Positions 16,397 through 23,032 of a stretch of 26,301 nucleotides of DNA are shown in pieces (positions within the stretch are counted from its first letter, which is position 1; the number at the start of each line of letters is the position of its first letter). Both the position numbers and the translations under genes were made by a program. Source of the stretch: Treponema sp. (GTDB lineage Bacteria; Spirochaetota; Spirochaetia; Treponematales; Treponemataceae); contig JAEETM010000047.1 of assembly GCA_016290335.1 (NCBI GenBank), forward strand, positions 1-26,301, in the 5' to 3' direction. The notes beneath the pieces are model-generated. The model was given only the letters and a program-made list of their open reading frames with translations. It ran no database searches and had not been told where the DNA came from.

Positions 16397-16405
16397 ATTA
16401 TAACA
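16397..16405 (-). promoter_or_regulatory. Extended -10 promoter of flavin reductase gene
   Basis: Minus-strand TGTTATAAT, a perfect extended -10. No good -35 is seen at the right distance. It leaves a leader of roughly 18 nt holding the GGAGGT site. Confidence 0.6.
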
Positions 16406-16413
16406 CAGATAAA

Positions 16414-17445
16414 TTACTTTCGTCGTGCTTCTTCTTTCTGGATTGCATTCATGTTCGCACGTTCAATTTCGGAAAGCTCAGATAATTCAACCTTATGTGA
16501 AGGTTTGTACCAATCCTGTTTTTTGAGCCAGTTATTCAAATCGGCAGATTGGAAAATATTTCCATGGCAGGCGAGGATTATATTCCGCATATATCGAAGC
16601 TGCTCATTTGTGAAGAAAACCAATTCTTTTTCTGTGAGACGATCGTTTCCAAGTCTGTAATTCTGGCTGTCAAAATCTCCATACGGAAATGACAGATAAT
16701 AATTATCAGCAATTTCACATCTGAAGGTATCAAAATAATTTGGAGAAACATTTTTTCTTGTTATAGTGATTTTCTCTCCATTGTTTGTAACTTTTAAATC
16801 CTTCCAGGAATCTGCTGTTTTCCATTCGTCGGATTCAATAAAAGCAGTGCGGTCACAAAGAATGACTGAAGTTGCGCTTATATTATTTGTAATTTCTATT
16901 GTCTGACTTCCTATTGGATTTTTCCAGGTTCGTCCTGTTCCAAAAAGGTATTCAACTGCTTTCCAATAACCGGCAACACCATAATCACAATCATAATCCA
17001 CTGATGTTTTTGTTGTTGATTTTGATGGGAATGTAATGTCGCGTACAAACCATAAATCAACAATATCAGCATGATGAACAGGAGTCTTTGTTCCGTTATC
17101 TTCGAGGATTTCATATTCAACAGTTTTTCCGTTTACTGTTGTTTTAAAGTTCTTAAGATCAATAGTCGCTGTAGTTCCGTAATGCCATTGAGGAAAACCG
17201 ACTTTTATTGTTGTAGAATCTCCTTCATTGTAAAACTCAAAATCAACATGCACATGATAAGAACGTGGCTGCATGTCAATTTTAATAACTTCGTTTTTCA
17301 TTGAAATAGAAGGATGCGCACTGGACTCAGGAGAATCAATCGGAATTATACTTCCACCAGCTGCTTCGATATATGCATCATTTGCATTAAGAAAAATACA
17401 TAAACCAATTGATAATAAACCAATTAAAAATCTCTTCTTATTCAT
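16414..17445 (-). CDS. Exported DUF4424-like protein with C-terminal YARHG domain
   Basis: A 343-residue secreted or periplasmic protein. MNKKRFLIGLLSIGLCIFLN is a signal peptide, cleaved near NA/ND. The mature part starts NDAYIEAAGGSIIPI and continues with beta-rich sequence (VHVDFEFYNEGDSTTIKVGF) resembling DUF4424, followed near 280-325 by a YARHG-type domain (LRYMRNIILACHGNIFQSAD then WYKP). The YARHG name motif is degenerate (LACHG). YARHG domains are extracellular modules of unknown function. There is no Shine-Dalgarno: TTGACT-17-TATAAT ends 6 nt before the ATG, so the mRNA is predicted leaderless. It stands alone between the ABC-F gene and the flavin reductase gene. Confidence 0.75.
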   Translation of the reverse strand: MNKKRFLIGLLSIGLCIFLNANDAYIEAAGGSIIPIDSPESSAHPSISMKNEVIKIDMQPRSYHVHVDFEFYNEGDSTTIKVGFPQWHYGTTATIDLKNFKTTVNGKTVEYEILEDNGTKTPVHHADIVDLWFVRDITFPSKSTTKTSVDYDCDYGVAGYWKAVEYLFGTGRTWKNPIGSQTIEITNNISATSVILCDRTAFIESDEWKTADSWKDLKVTNNGEKITITRKNVSPNYFDTFRCEIADNYYLSFPYGDFDSQNYRLGNDRLTEKELVFFTNEQLRYMRNIILACHGNIFQSADLNNWLKKQDWYKPSHKVELSELSEIERANMNAIQKEEARRK

Positions 17446-17451
17446 AATTCA

Positions 17452-17480
17452 ATTATAAAAAAAGAAAAAGATTAAGTCAA
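17452..17480 (-). promoter_or_regulatory. Consensus promoter ending 6 nt before the YARHG gene ATG
   Basis: Minus strand: TTGACT (17475-17480), 17-nt T-rich spacer, TATAAT (17452-17457), then TGAATT and ATG (17445). Near-consensus hexamers at optimal spacing fix the transcription start at or beside the start codon. Confidence 0.8.
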
Positions 17481-17522
17481 AACTTTATTGCCCGTTATAC
17501 AGAAATAAAAGTTTTTTATAGC

Positions 17523-19091
17523 TTATAAGCAGATCCTTCCGGTGTTTCCATTTCGTTCGGTGTAAAGATGGCGCTCAGTAACTTTTTCGAGGAATGCTTT
17601 GTCGTGGCTGACAACAACGAGTGCACACGAAAGGGATGACAATGCATTTTCCAGGGCAAGTACGCTTGTGATGTCCATGTGATTTGTGGGCTCATCAAGT
17701 ATTAAAAGAGAAAGCGGTTTTTGGACGGCAAGTGAAATCATAAGCTTCCGGAGTTCGCCGGGACTAACAAGACTTTCTTCTGTGGAGACTTCGGAGGTTT
17801 GCTGGAGACTTTCCGGTTCGCTTCCAAGTCTGTACAAGGTAGAAAGTACTTCGCCTCGTTCTTCATCTTCAAGAGCGTTGAACCCGGCGAGAATCTGCTG
17901 TTTCTGTTCTTCGGGAATCTCCTGGGGCAGATACATTACTTCTTTTGTTCTGCCGGATTTTTCCAGAATGGAAATAAGGTGTTTTATGAAAAGAGTTTTT
18001 CCTGTTCCGTTCTGGCCGGTAAGTGCGATTTTTGCTCCTCGTTCAATTTCCATATGAGGAATGTGAAGAGTATAGGAGCTGTCATCATTTGAGACAATAA
18101 TGTCTGTTTCTTCAACAACAATTGTTTTTGCAAAGTTAGTTTCTGATAACGAAAAACCTTCTTTACGTTTGAAAGCTTTTTTAATTGAATCTCGGGCTTC
18201 TTCTGTGTGATGGAGTTGAGTGTCGAGATGTGCTTTTGCATCACCAGTGCTTCTGTCTTTTCCGCCGAGTCTTGCCACATCGATTTTTCTTTGAGCATCG
18301 TGGTCGTTAGGATCAATTGCTTTTTTTGACATACGGCTTTTTGATTTAGCATTTTCTTCTGCAAGCTTCTGGCTTCTTTGCTTTTCTCCTGCGGCTTTTG
18401 AATCAAGTCTTTCCCATTCACCGCGGGAACGGTCTGCATTTTGCTGTCGTATTTCAAGAGCTTTTGTAAGTCCTCCCAGGTAAGACTCACAGGCAATACA
18501 GTCTCGTCCGCCGGAAAATGCACGGGCCTCATTGAAAAGATAAATGGTGCGTTTGCAGAGTGAATCAGAAAAACTTCGGTCGTGGCTTACCATAATTCCG
18601 GTTCCAGAAAAAAGTTTGAGTGTGTCTGAAATCATACGGACTGTGGCTTCATCAAGATGGTTTGTTGGTTCATCCAGAAGGAGAATGGAAGGGCCTTCAG
18701 CAAGAGCGCAGGCAATTTGAATACGCTTTTTTTCTCCGCCAGAAAGTGAATCGTAACGGGTTAGCATTTCTTCCGTTACTTGCAGCATAGAGAAAAAGCG
18801 GCGTACTTCATTATCATCACTCCAGAAAACAGAAAAAAGATTTTCCGGTATTTGTGAAGTTTCCTGTGGACAATAAATAATTTCACTATTCGCAGTTAAT
18901 CCACTGTTTGCAATTCGCCCGCTGTCCGGTTCAAGTAAACCTGCAATCAGTTTTAAAAGCGTGCTTTTTCCACAGCCGTTACTTCCGGCAATACAAGTCC
19001 AACCATCATAAAACTGGAGAGAAAAATCCTCGAATAAAGTTGAATGAGATGTTGGATATGAAAAATATAGATTTGTGATTTGCAGAGACAT
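17523..19091 (-). CDS. ABC-F family ATPase (possible ribosome-protection type)
   Basis: A 522-residue soluble protein with two ABC domains and no membrane segments. Domain 1 has Walker A GSNGCGKST (36-44), signature LSGGE (116-120) and Walker B LLLDEP (137-142). Domain 2 has GQNGTGKT (359-366), a degenerate signature VSPGE (442-446) and LILDEP (463-468). Between them (about 205-315) lies a highly charged helical linker, the position of the P-site tRNA interaction motif. ABC-F proteins act on ribosomes; some protect against antibiotics, others tune translation. The unusual second signature and solitary context with a leader recall antibiotic-responsive members, but resistance cannot be claimed from sequence alone. 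GGGGG lies about 6 nt before the ATG. Confidence 0.88.
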   Translation of the reverse strand: MSLQITNLYFSYPTSHSTLFEDFSLQFYDGWTCIAGSNGCGKSTLLKLIAGLLEPDSGRIANSGLTANSEIIYCPQETSQIPENLFSVFWSDDNEVRRFFSMLQVTEEMLTRYDSLSGGEKKRIQIACALAEGPSILLLDEPTNHLDEATVRMISDTLKLFSGTGIMVSHDRSFSDSLCKRTIYLFNEARAFSGGRDCIACESYLGGLTKALEIRQQNADRSRGEWERLDSKAAGEKQRSQKLAEENAKSKSRMSKKAIDPNDHDAQRKIDVARLGGKDRSTGDAKAHLDTQLHHTEEARDSIKKAFKRKEGFSLSETNFAKTIVVEETDIIVSNDDSSYTLHIPHMEIERGAKIALTGQNGTGKTLFIKHLISILEKSGRTKEVMYLPQEIPEEQKQQILAGFNALEDEERGEVLSTLYRLGSEPESLQQTSEVSTEESLVSPGELRKLMISLAVQKPLSLLILDEPTNHMDITSVLALENALSSLSCALVVVSHDKAFLEKVTERHLYTERNGNTGRICL

Positions 19092-19217
19092 TCTGACCCC
19101 CTAAAAATAAAATCTCGAAAGAGAAAAAAAGTGGAAATCAGAAAAGTATTTACATCGGCGATGTATCTCCTAAAGAATTGATGCATAATTTTATTATGAA
19201 ATACTTGGTCGTGTCAA
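19092..19217 (-). promoter_or_regulatory. Promoter and about 90-nt leader of the ABC-F gene
   Basis: Minus strand: TTGACA (19212-19217), 18-nt spacer, TAAAAT (19188-19193). The leader contains CTCCT/AGGAG (19167-19171), a perfect 15-bp palindrome TACATCGGCGATGTA (19151-19165) within which ATG is followed directly by TAA, and a small hairpin TCTC-GAAA-GAGA (19113-19124) followed by T-rich sequence. This arrangement could be an attenuator or an operator. Confidence 0.5.
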
Positions 19218-19234
19218 TTAGATTTGTTGTGTTA

Positions 19235-19262
19235 AAAATATGACATACTCTTGTCATATTTT
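19235..19262. promoter_or_regulatory. 28-bp palindromic operator upstream of GyrI-like gene
   Basis: AAAATATGACA (19235-19245), spacer TACTCT, TGTCATATTTT (19252-19262): perfect 11-bp arms. Core and spacer length equal those at 13949-13972, and sequence downstream (TATTTT..GTG..TATA) also aligns, so both promoters appear to be built on one operator design. Confidence 0.8.
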
Positions 19263-19268
19263 ATGTGG

Positions 19269-19274
19269 TATATT
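19269..19274 (+). promoter_or_regulatory. Probable -10 box of GyrI-like gene
   Basis: TATATT lies 17 nt after the operator spacer TACTCT (19246-19251), the same geometry as the -35/-10 pair of the WYL promoter. The -35 is poor by consensus, which could mean that activation is needed or simply that the promoter is weak. Confidence 0.5.
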
Positions 19275-19296
19275 TATTATGTAAAGTGAGGTGATT

Positions 19297-19935
19297 ATGG
19301 CATTTGACTATAAGAAAGAATATAAAGAGTTTTATCTTCCATCAGCAAAACCACAGATTGTAAGCGTACCGGAAATGCAGTTTGTTTCTGTAAGTGGAAC
19401 TGGCAATCCGAATGATGAGGATGGAGAATACAAGAAAGCTCTTGCGGTGTTATATGCAATCTCTTATACAATTAAAATGAGCAAGATGGGAGACTACAGA
19501 ATTGACGGATATTTTGATTATGTTGTTCCGCCGCTTGAAGGGTTCTGGTATCAGGATGGAATTGACGGTATTGATTACAACCGGAAAGATTTGTTTAACT
19601 GGAACGCAGTAATACGTTTGCCAGAATTTGTTACACAAAAAGATTTTGATTGGGCAAAGAATATGGCTGCGTCTAAAAAGGAATTAGATTGTACTAAAGC
19701 TAAACTCGTCAAAATAACTGAAGGTGAATGCGTTCAGATTATGCATCTGGGGTCTTATGATGATGAACCTGCTACAATAAAACTGATGGATGAGTTTGCT
19801 GTGACTAACGGATATGAGCTTGATTTTTCTAGTGAAAGACTTCATCACGAAATCTATCTTAGTGATCCAAGAAAAACTGCAGCAGAAAAGCTTAGAACTG
19901 TAATACGTCATCCGGTAAAGAAAATAATATCGTAA
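19297..19935 (+). CDS. GyrI-like small-molecule-binding domain protein
   Basis: A 212-residue cytosolic protein of the GyrI-like (SHS2/BacA-type ligand-binding) group. Visible family segments are FYLPSAKPQIVSVPEMQFVS, GTGNPNDEDGEYKKALAVLY, DYVVPPLEGFWYQDG, IRLPEFVTQKDFDWA, CVQIMHLGSYDDEPATI and the C-terminal EIYLSDPRKTAAEKLRTVIR. Stand-alone members are thought to bind or modify amphipathic small molecules; no catalytic role is shown here. ATG at 19297 has GAGG 5 nt upstream, while the GTG at 19291 lies inside that site. It is preceded by the palindrome shared with the WYL regulator gene and followed after 33 bp by the DUF3781 gene. Confidence 0.87.
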   Translation: MAFDYKKEYKEFYLPSAKPQIVSVPEMQFVSVSGTGNPNDEDGEYKKALAVLYAISYTIKMSKMGDYRIDGYFDYVVPPLEGFWYQDGIDGIDYNRKDLFNWNAVIRLPEFVTQKDFDWAKNMAASKKELDCTKAKLVKITEGECVQIMHLGSYDDEPATIKLMDEFAVTNGYELDFSSERLHHEIYLSDPRKTAAEKLRTVIRHPVKKIIS

Positions 19936-19968
19936 AAAAGAATAGTTTGAAATATATAAGATTTAGAT

Positions 19969-20235
19969 ATGAATGAGCTTTTAGAAAACATAGAAAAACT
20001 TCATACAACACCAATGGGGGTTGAGCGTATACGAAGGAATCTGGGGCTTGGAGATGATGTGAAGGATGTTGTGGAATGGTGCAGAGAAAGAATAGAGTTA
20101 GCAGAAACTAATATTGTGCGGAATGGGAAAAACTGGTATTGCAGAATTGACGGGTGTGTAATTACGGTAAATGCATACAGTTTTACAATTATAACGGCGC
20201 ATAAGGAGAGATTGTCTGGTCAAGCCAGACAATGA
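19969..20235 (+). CDS. DUF3781-domain protein
   Basis: An 88-residue protein with the DUF3781 pattern LHTTPMGVERIRRNLGL, VVEWCRERIELAETNIVR, GKNWYCRIDGCVITVNAYSF and TIITAHK. Function is unknown. The last residues (RLSGQARQ) are encoded by a perfect hairpin and fall after the conserved region. The ATG has no clear Shine-Dalgarno; it is 33 nt after the GyrI-like gene and probably shares its transcript. The stop overlaps the next start by ATGA. Confidence 0.83.
   Translation: MNELLENIEKLHTTPMGVERIRRNLGLGDDVKDVVEWCRERIELAETNIVRNGKNWYCRIDGCVITVNAYSFTIITAHKERLSGQARQ
20211..20233 (+). repeat. Hairpin across the DUF3781/SAP gene junction
   Basis: ATTGTCTGG (20211-20219), loop TCAAG, CCAGACAAT (20225-20233). 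The stem starts 2 nt after an AGGAG site (20204-20208) and ends in the ATG of the next gene, so it could hide or position that start codon. No U-tract follows, which argues against termination. Confidence 0.6.
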
Positions 20236-20879
20236 CAAAGATGAGAGAGCAGACAATGGTACGGCCGCAGTTTGATGAAATAAAATCTTATACGGAGTTC
20301 TCGAAATATTACTGGTACCGGGATGAGTTGAAGGCGATTTGTAAACAGCTTGGAATGGATTCGTCCGGGATGAAAGGGGAGTTAAATCATAATATTGAAG
20401 AATATTTTAAGGGGAATCTGATTCGCCCGAAACCTCATGAAGCGGTTCGTTCAAAGACTTCTTCCTGTTCAGATGATATTACACTTACTCTGGAAACCAC
20501 TTTGCTTGCCTGTAACTTCCGTTTTGCCCAGCGTTTCCGAGAGTTCTTTTCTGAGCAGACTGGAATAAAGAACTTCAAGTTTAATACTGATATGGTTGCA
20601 ACTGCTAAAAAAGTCCGTGAGACAAATGATGCAAGCTTTACACTTGGTGACCTGCTCGATATTTTTTATGGCAGAAAAACCTATGCACACTATGATAAAT
20701 CGTGTTTGCAATGGAATAAGTTTGTACAGGATTTTTGTGCTGACCCGGCTGCCAACCAGTTTACAAACAAGCTTAAGGGTGCAGCAATCCTATGGCGCGA
20801 AGTTCGTAATTCAACACGTGAAAAAGTTTACGATACAAGTCTGCTGAAAGAGTTTGAGGAAAAGTTAACTCAGGTTTAA
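20232..20879 (+). CDS. SAP-domain / DUF6434-like protein
   Basis: A 215-residue cytosolic protein. Its N-terminal part (RPQFDEIKSYTEFSKYYWY, RDELKAICKQLGMDSSGMKG, ELNHNIEEYF) is a SAP-like helix-extended-helix module, and the C-terminal half (FNTDMVATAKKVRETNDASF, FVQDFCADPAANQF) matches the DUF6434-type partner region. SAP modules can bind nucleic acid, but function is unknown. The ATG at 20232 overlaps the DUF3781 stop; homologues as I recall them begin near RPQF, so ATG at 20256 (MVRPQFDE) is a real alternative. Its last 15 bases overlap the 3' end of the convergent acetyltransferase gene. Confidence 0.78.
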   Translation: MTKMREQTMVRPQFDEIKSYTEFSKYYWYRDELKAICKQLGMDSSGMKGELNHNIEEYFKGNLIRPKPHEAVRSKTSSCSDDITLTLETTLLACNFRFAQRFREFFSEQTGIKNFKFNTDMVATAKKVRETNDASFTLGDLLDIFYGRKTYAHYDKSCLQWNKFVQDFCADPAANQFTNKLKGAAILWREVRNSTREKVYDTSLLKEFEEKLTQV

Positions 20880-21362
20880 TTCCATATCGATGCAGGTCCA
20901 GTCATCATCAAGGATTTTTACAGTTCTTTCGTTGACTGGTTTGAATCCTAAAGCTTCATAACAGTGTATTGCATTCGGATTATTTTCAAAAACACCAAGC
21001 GTAATTTTATCTGCATTAAAATGTTTTTTTGAATAATCAATTGCAAGCTCGAGCATTTTCTTGCCGTTGCCTTTTCCGCGAACTTCTGGAGAAACAATTA
21101 CAAAGCCGAACCTTACTGTTGATTTTACCTTTTCATCGGGAATAAGAATAAATAAGTGCCCGACAGGATTGTTGTTATCATCAACAGCAGTCATTGGTGT
21201 AAAGGTTTCAGGATTCCGGTCACGGTAATTTTCATTAAGTTCATCTCCCTGTAATGGAAACTTACCAATTCTGTCTGCCGACCATTGAAATAAAGTTTTT
21301 GAATCCTTAACCCAACTGCAAATTATTTTTGAATCTTCTTTTTCATATTTTCTAAGCTTCAT
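20865..21362 (-). CDS. GNAT-family N-acetyltransferase
   Basis: A 165-residue acetyl-CoA-dependent acetyltransferase of RimJ/RimL-like type. The acetyl-CoA pyrophosphate-binding loop is SPEVRGKGNGKKML (Arg95-Gly100), followed by ITLGVFENNPNAIHCYEALG and a terminal beta strand (WTCIDMELNLS). The substrate cannot be inferred. The start at 21362 (MKLRKYEKED) fits the family and has AGGT about 9 nt upstream; the 16-codon upstream extension to 21410 lies in the promoter. Promoter TTGACA-17-TAAACT lies at 21382-21410. It is divergent from the TetR gene and converges with a 15-bp overlap on the SAP gene. Confidence 0.87.
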   Translation of the reverse strand: MKLRKYEKEDSKIICSWVKDSKTLFQWSADRIGKFPLQGDELNENYRDRNPETFTPMTAVDDNNNPVGHLFILIPDEKVKSTVRFGFVIVSPEVRGKGNGKKMLELAIDYSKKHFNADKITLGVFENNPNAIHCYEALGFKPVNERTVKILDDDWTCIDMELNLS

Positions 21363-21381
21363 TTGATTTACCTGGAAAATA

Positions 21382-21410
21382 AGTTTATTGCAATGAATGC
21401 TGTGTGTCAA
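21382..21410 (-). promoter_or_regulatory. Promoter of the GNAT gene
   Basis: Minus strand: TTGACA (21405-21410), 17-nt spacer, TAAACT (21382-21387). Its -35 lies about 27 bp from the -35 of the divergent TetR promoter. Confidence 0.65.
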
Positions 21411-21436
21411 ACTATGTATAATTTTTTTTGACTATC

Positions 21437-21465
21437 TTGCAAAACTGAACAATGTTCAGTATACT
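21437..21465 (+). promoter_or_regulatory. TetR-gene promoter with operator in the spacer
   Basis: TTGCAA (21437-21442), 17-nt spacer, TATACT (21460-21465). The spacer is filled by ACTGAACA-A-TGTTCAGT (21444-21460), a perfect palindrome with 8-bp arms, so a bound repressor would block RNA polymerase. Eleven nt separate the -10 from the ATG (21477). Confidence 0.8.
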
Positions 21466-21476
21466 AGCACAGTCTT

Positions 21477-22064
21477 ATGAATAAAAAGAATTGTAAGCAG
21501 GAACTGATTGATATAACAATTTCTCTAATTAACGAAAATCATGGCGACGTAAATAAAGTTACTATAAGGGATATTACTGCCAGAAGTGGTGTGAGTGTAG
21601 GGCTGATAAACTATCACTTTGGTAATAAAGATAATCTGATTGCGGAATGTGTTGAGAAAATTATTTCTAAAGTAGTAACCGAGTTTAAACCCGATATGGA
21701 AATTGGAAAAGAGCTGCCGCCGTTTGAAGCGGGTAAAGCACGTTTGATTGATGCGGCCTGCAAGGTGTTCTATTTCTTTTTTACTTATCCTTCGATTACG
21801 AGAATCTCTATTTTAAATGACCATTCACATTTTACAAATGAAACAAACTCGTATTTTTCTATAAAAGGCTTTTCTGCGATAATCGGGGATGCAATAGAAA
21901 ATCAATCTCAAAAGGAATTGATTGCGTTTACTCTGGCGAGTTCAATGCAGGTTACTTTTTTGAAAGCGCTGGAAGATAAAAGGTTTCTGGATTACGATTT
22001 TTCAAAACCAAAAGACAGGAAACGATATATTACTGATTTAATCAATGTGTTGATGAAGGAGTGA
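21477..22064 (+). CDS. TetR/AcrR-family transcriptional regulator
   Basis: A 195-residue repressor. The HTH is KVTIRDITARSGVSVGLINY followed by HFGNKDNLIAECV, the canonical TetR arrangement; the helical C-terminal domain is typical of small-ligand-responsive members. A 17-bp palindrome overlaps its own promoter, so autorepression is likely. The leader is predicted to be only about 5 nt and contains no Shine-Dalgarno. The downstream flavodoxin-fusion gene begins 5 nt after the stop and is presumably its regulated partner; the divergent GNAT gene could also respond. Confidence 0.9.
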   Translation: MNKKNCKQELIDITISLINENHGDVNKVTIRDITARSGVSVGLINYHFGNKDNLIAECVEKIISKVVTEFKPDMEIGKELPPFEAGKARLIDAACKVFYFFFTYPSITRISILNDHSHFTNETNSYFSIKGFSAIIGDAIENQSQKELIAFTLASSMQVTFLKALEDKRFLDYDFSKPKDRKRYITDLINVLMKE

Positions 22065-22069
22065 AGAAG

Positions 22070-23032
22070 ATGAGAAGGTTAAAAATTTTTAAACGGATTT
22101 TGCTGTTCTGGTGTTTTTTTATTGGATTGGGTGCGATCTGGGGTGGAGCTGCAATGCTGATAAAACCTGATGGAAGTATTCTTCATATGCAGGAGCTGCT
22201 GCCGTATTTTAAGGTTCTGCCGTTTGCCGATGTTCTTTTTACCGATTATGTTTTTTCTGGGATAATGTTAATCCTTGTTAACGGAGTTTCAAACATAATT
22301 GCAGCAGTTTTGATTTTAAGAAATAAAAAAGCTGGTTTTGTACTGGGAACGGTTTTTGGTTTTACCTTAATGCTCTGGATTACAATTCAGTTTATTATTT
22401 TTCCGCCGAACTTTCTTGATAATGCTTATTTTACTTTTGGTGTGCTTCAGTTGATTTCCGGTTACATTGCGCTTGTATCTTTTAATCAGGTGCATTTTGT
22501 ATTTGATGAAAAGGATTATCCGGATGTTGTTACCGGTTCTTCGGGGGCTGATGCAAAAACACTTGTTGTTTATTTTTCACGGATGAATTATACAAAGAGG
22601 ATTGCATATAATGAGGCTAATATTCAGAAAGCAAAAATTGTAGAATTAAAAACTAATGAACGAACACAGGGAACTTTGGGTTTCTGGTGGTGCGGGCGGT
22701 TTGGAATGCACAAGTGGGGTATGGAAACTTTGCCGCTTGAAGTAAAGCTTTCTGATTTTGAAAAAATAATTATAGTTACTCCAATCTGGGTTTTTAAAAT
22801 GTGTGCTTCTGTAAGAGATTTTGTGAGTAAGAATAAGGATGTTTTAAAACAGAAAAATGTTGAAGTTGTTTTCAATCATTTTAATCCGTGGCTGCCAAAA
22901 GGAGCAATAAAGGAAATTGAATCGTATATTGATGTTGCAAAAATCAGTTCATATACGACAATGCAGGGGCATACCTTTAATTTTCCCAAGGATACTTCAT
23001 GTTCCAGTCAGCACGTAAAGAATCCATTATAG
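22070..23032 (+). CDS. Four-helix membrane domain fused to flavodoxin-like domain
   Basis: A 320-residue inner-membrane protein. Residues 1-145 contain four predicted membrane helices (about 9-30, 58-83, 92-113, 122-142). Residues 160-305 are flavodoxin-like: KTLVVYFSRMNYTKRIA occupies the FMN phosphate-loop position but has MNY where TGN is common, and IIIVTPIWVFKMCASVRDFV matches the strand and loop with the PIW motif. WWCGRFGMHKWG is a Trp-rich insertion. A membrane-tethered flavin electron carrier is the natural inference. ATG 22070 has AGGAG 8 nt upstream; the GTG at 22061 is inside the TetR stop. Its last 56 bases overlap the convergent oxidoreductase gene, so the tail FPKDTSCSSQHVKNPL may be an acquired extension. 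Confidence 0.8.
   Translation: MRRLKIFKRILLFWCFFIGLGAIWGGAAMLIKPDGSILHMQELLPYFKVLPFADVLFTDYVFSGIMLILVNGVSNIIAAVLILRNKKAGFVLGTVFGFTLMLWITIQFIIFPPNFLDNAYFTFGVLQLISGYIALVSFNQVHFVFDEKDYPDVVTGSSGADAKTLVVYFSRMNYTKRIAYNEANIQKAKIVELKTNERTQGTLGFWWCGRFGMHKWGMETLPLEVKLSDFEKIIIVTPIWVFKMCASVRDFVSKNKDVLKQKNVEVVFNHFNPWLPKGAIKEIESYIDVAKISSYTTMQGHTFNFPKDTSCSSQHVKNPL

Noticed and set aside
17480..17517. AT-rich inverted repeat (AACTTTATT / AATAAAAGTT) after the ABC-F stop
   Set aside because: Weak, bulged stem of A-T pairs abutting the -35 of the next gene; it could terminate ABC-F transcription but the evidence is too thin to annotate.
18953..19186. 77-codon minus-strand frame as an ABC-F leader peptide
   Set aside because: It has no Shine-Dalgarno, runs out of frame far into the ABC-F gene and its product is not peptide-leader-like. 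The shorter ATG-TAA pair is the better candidate.
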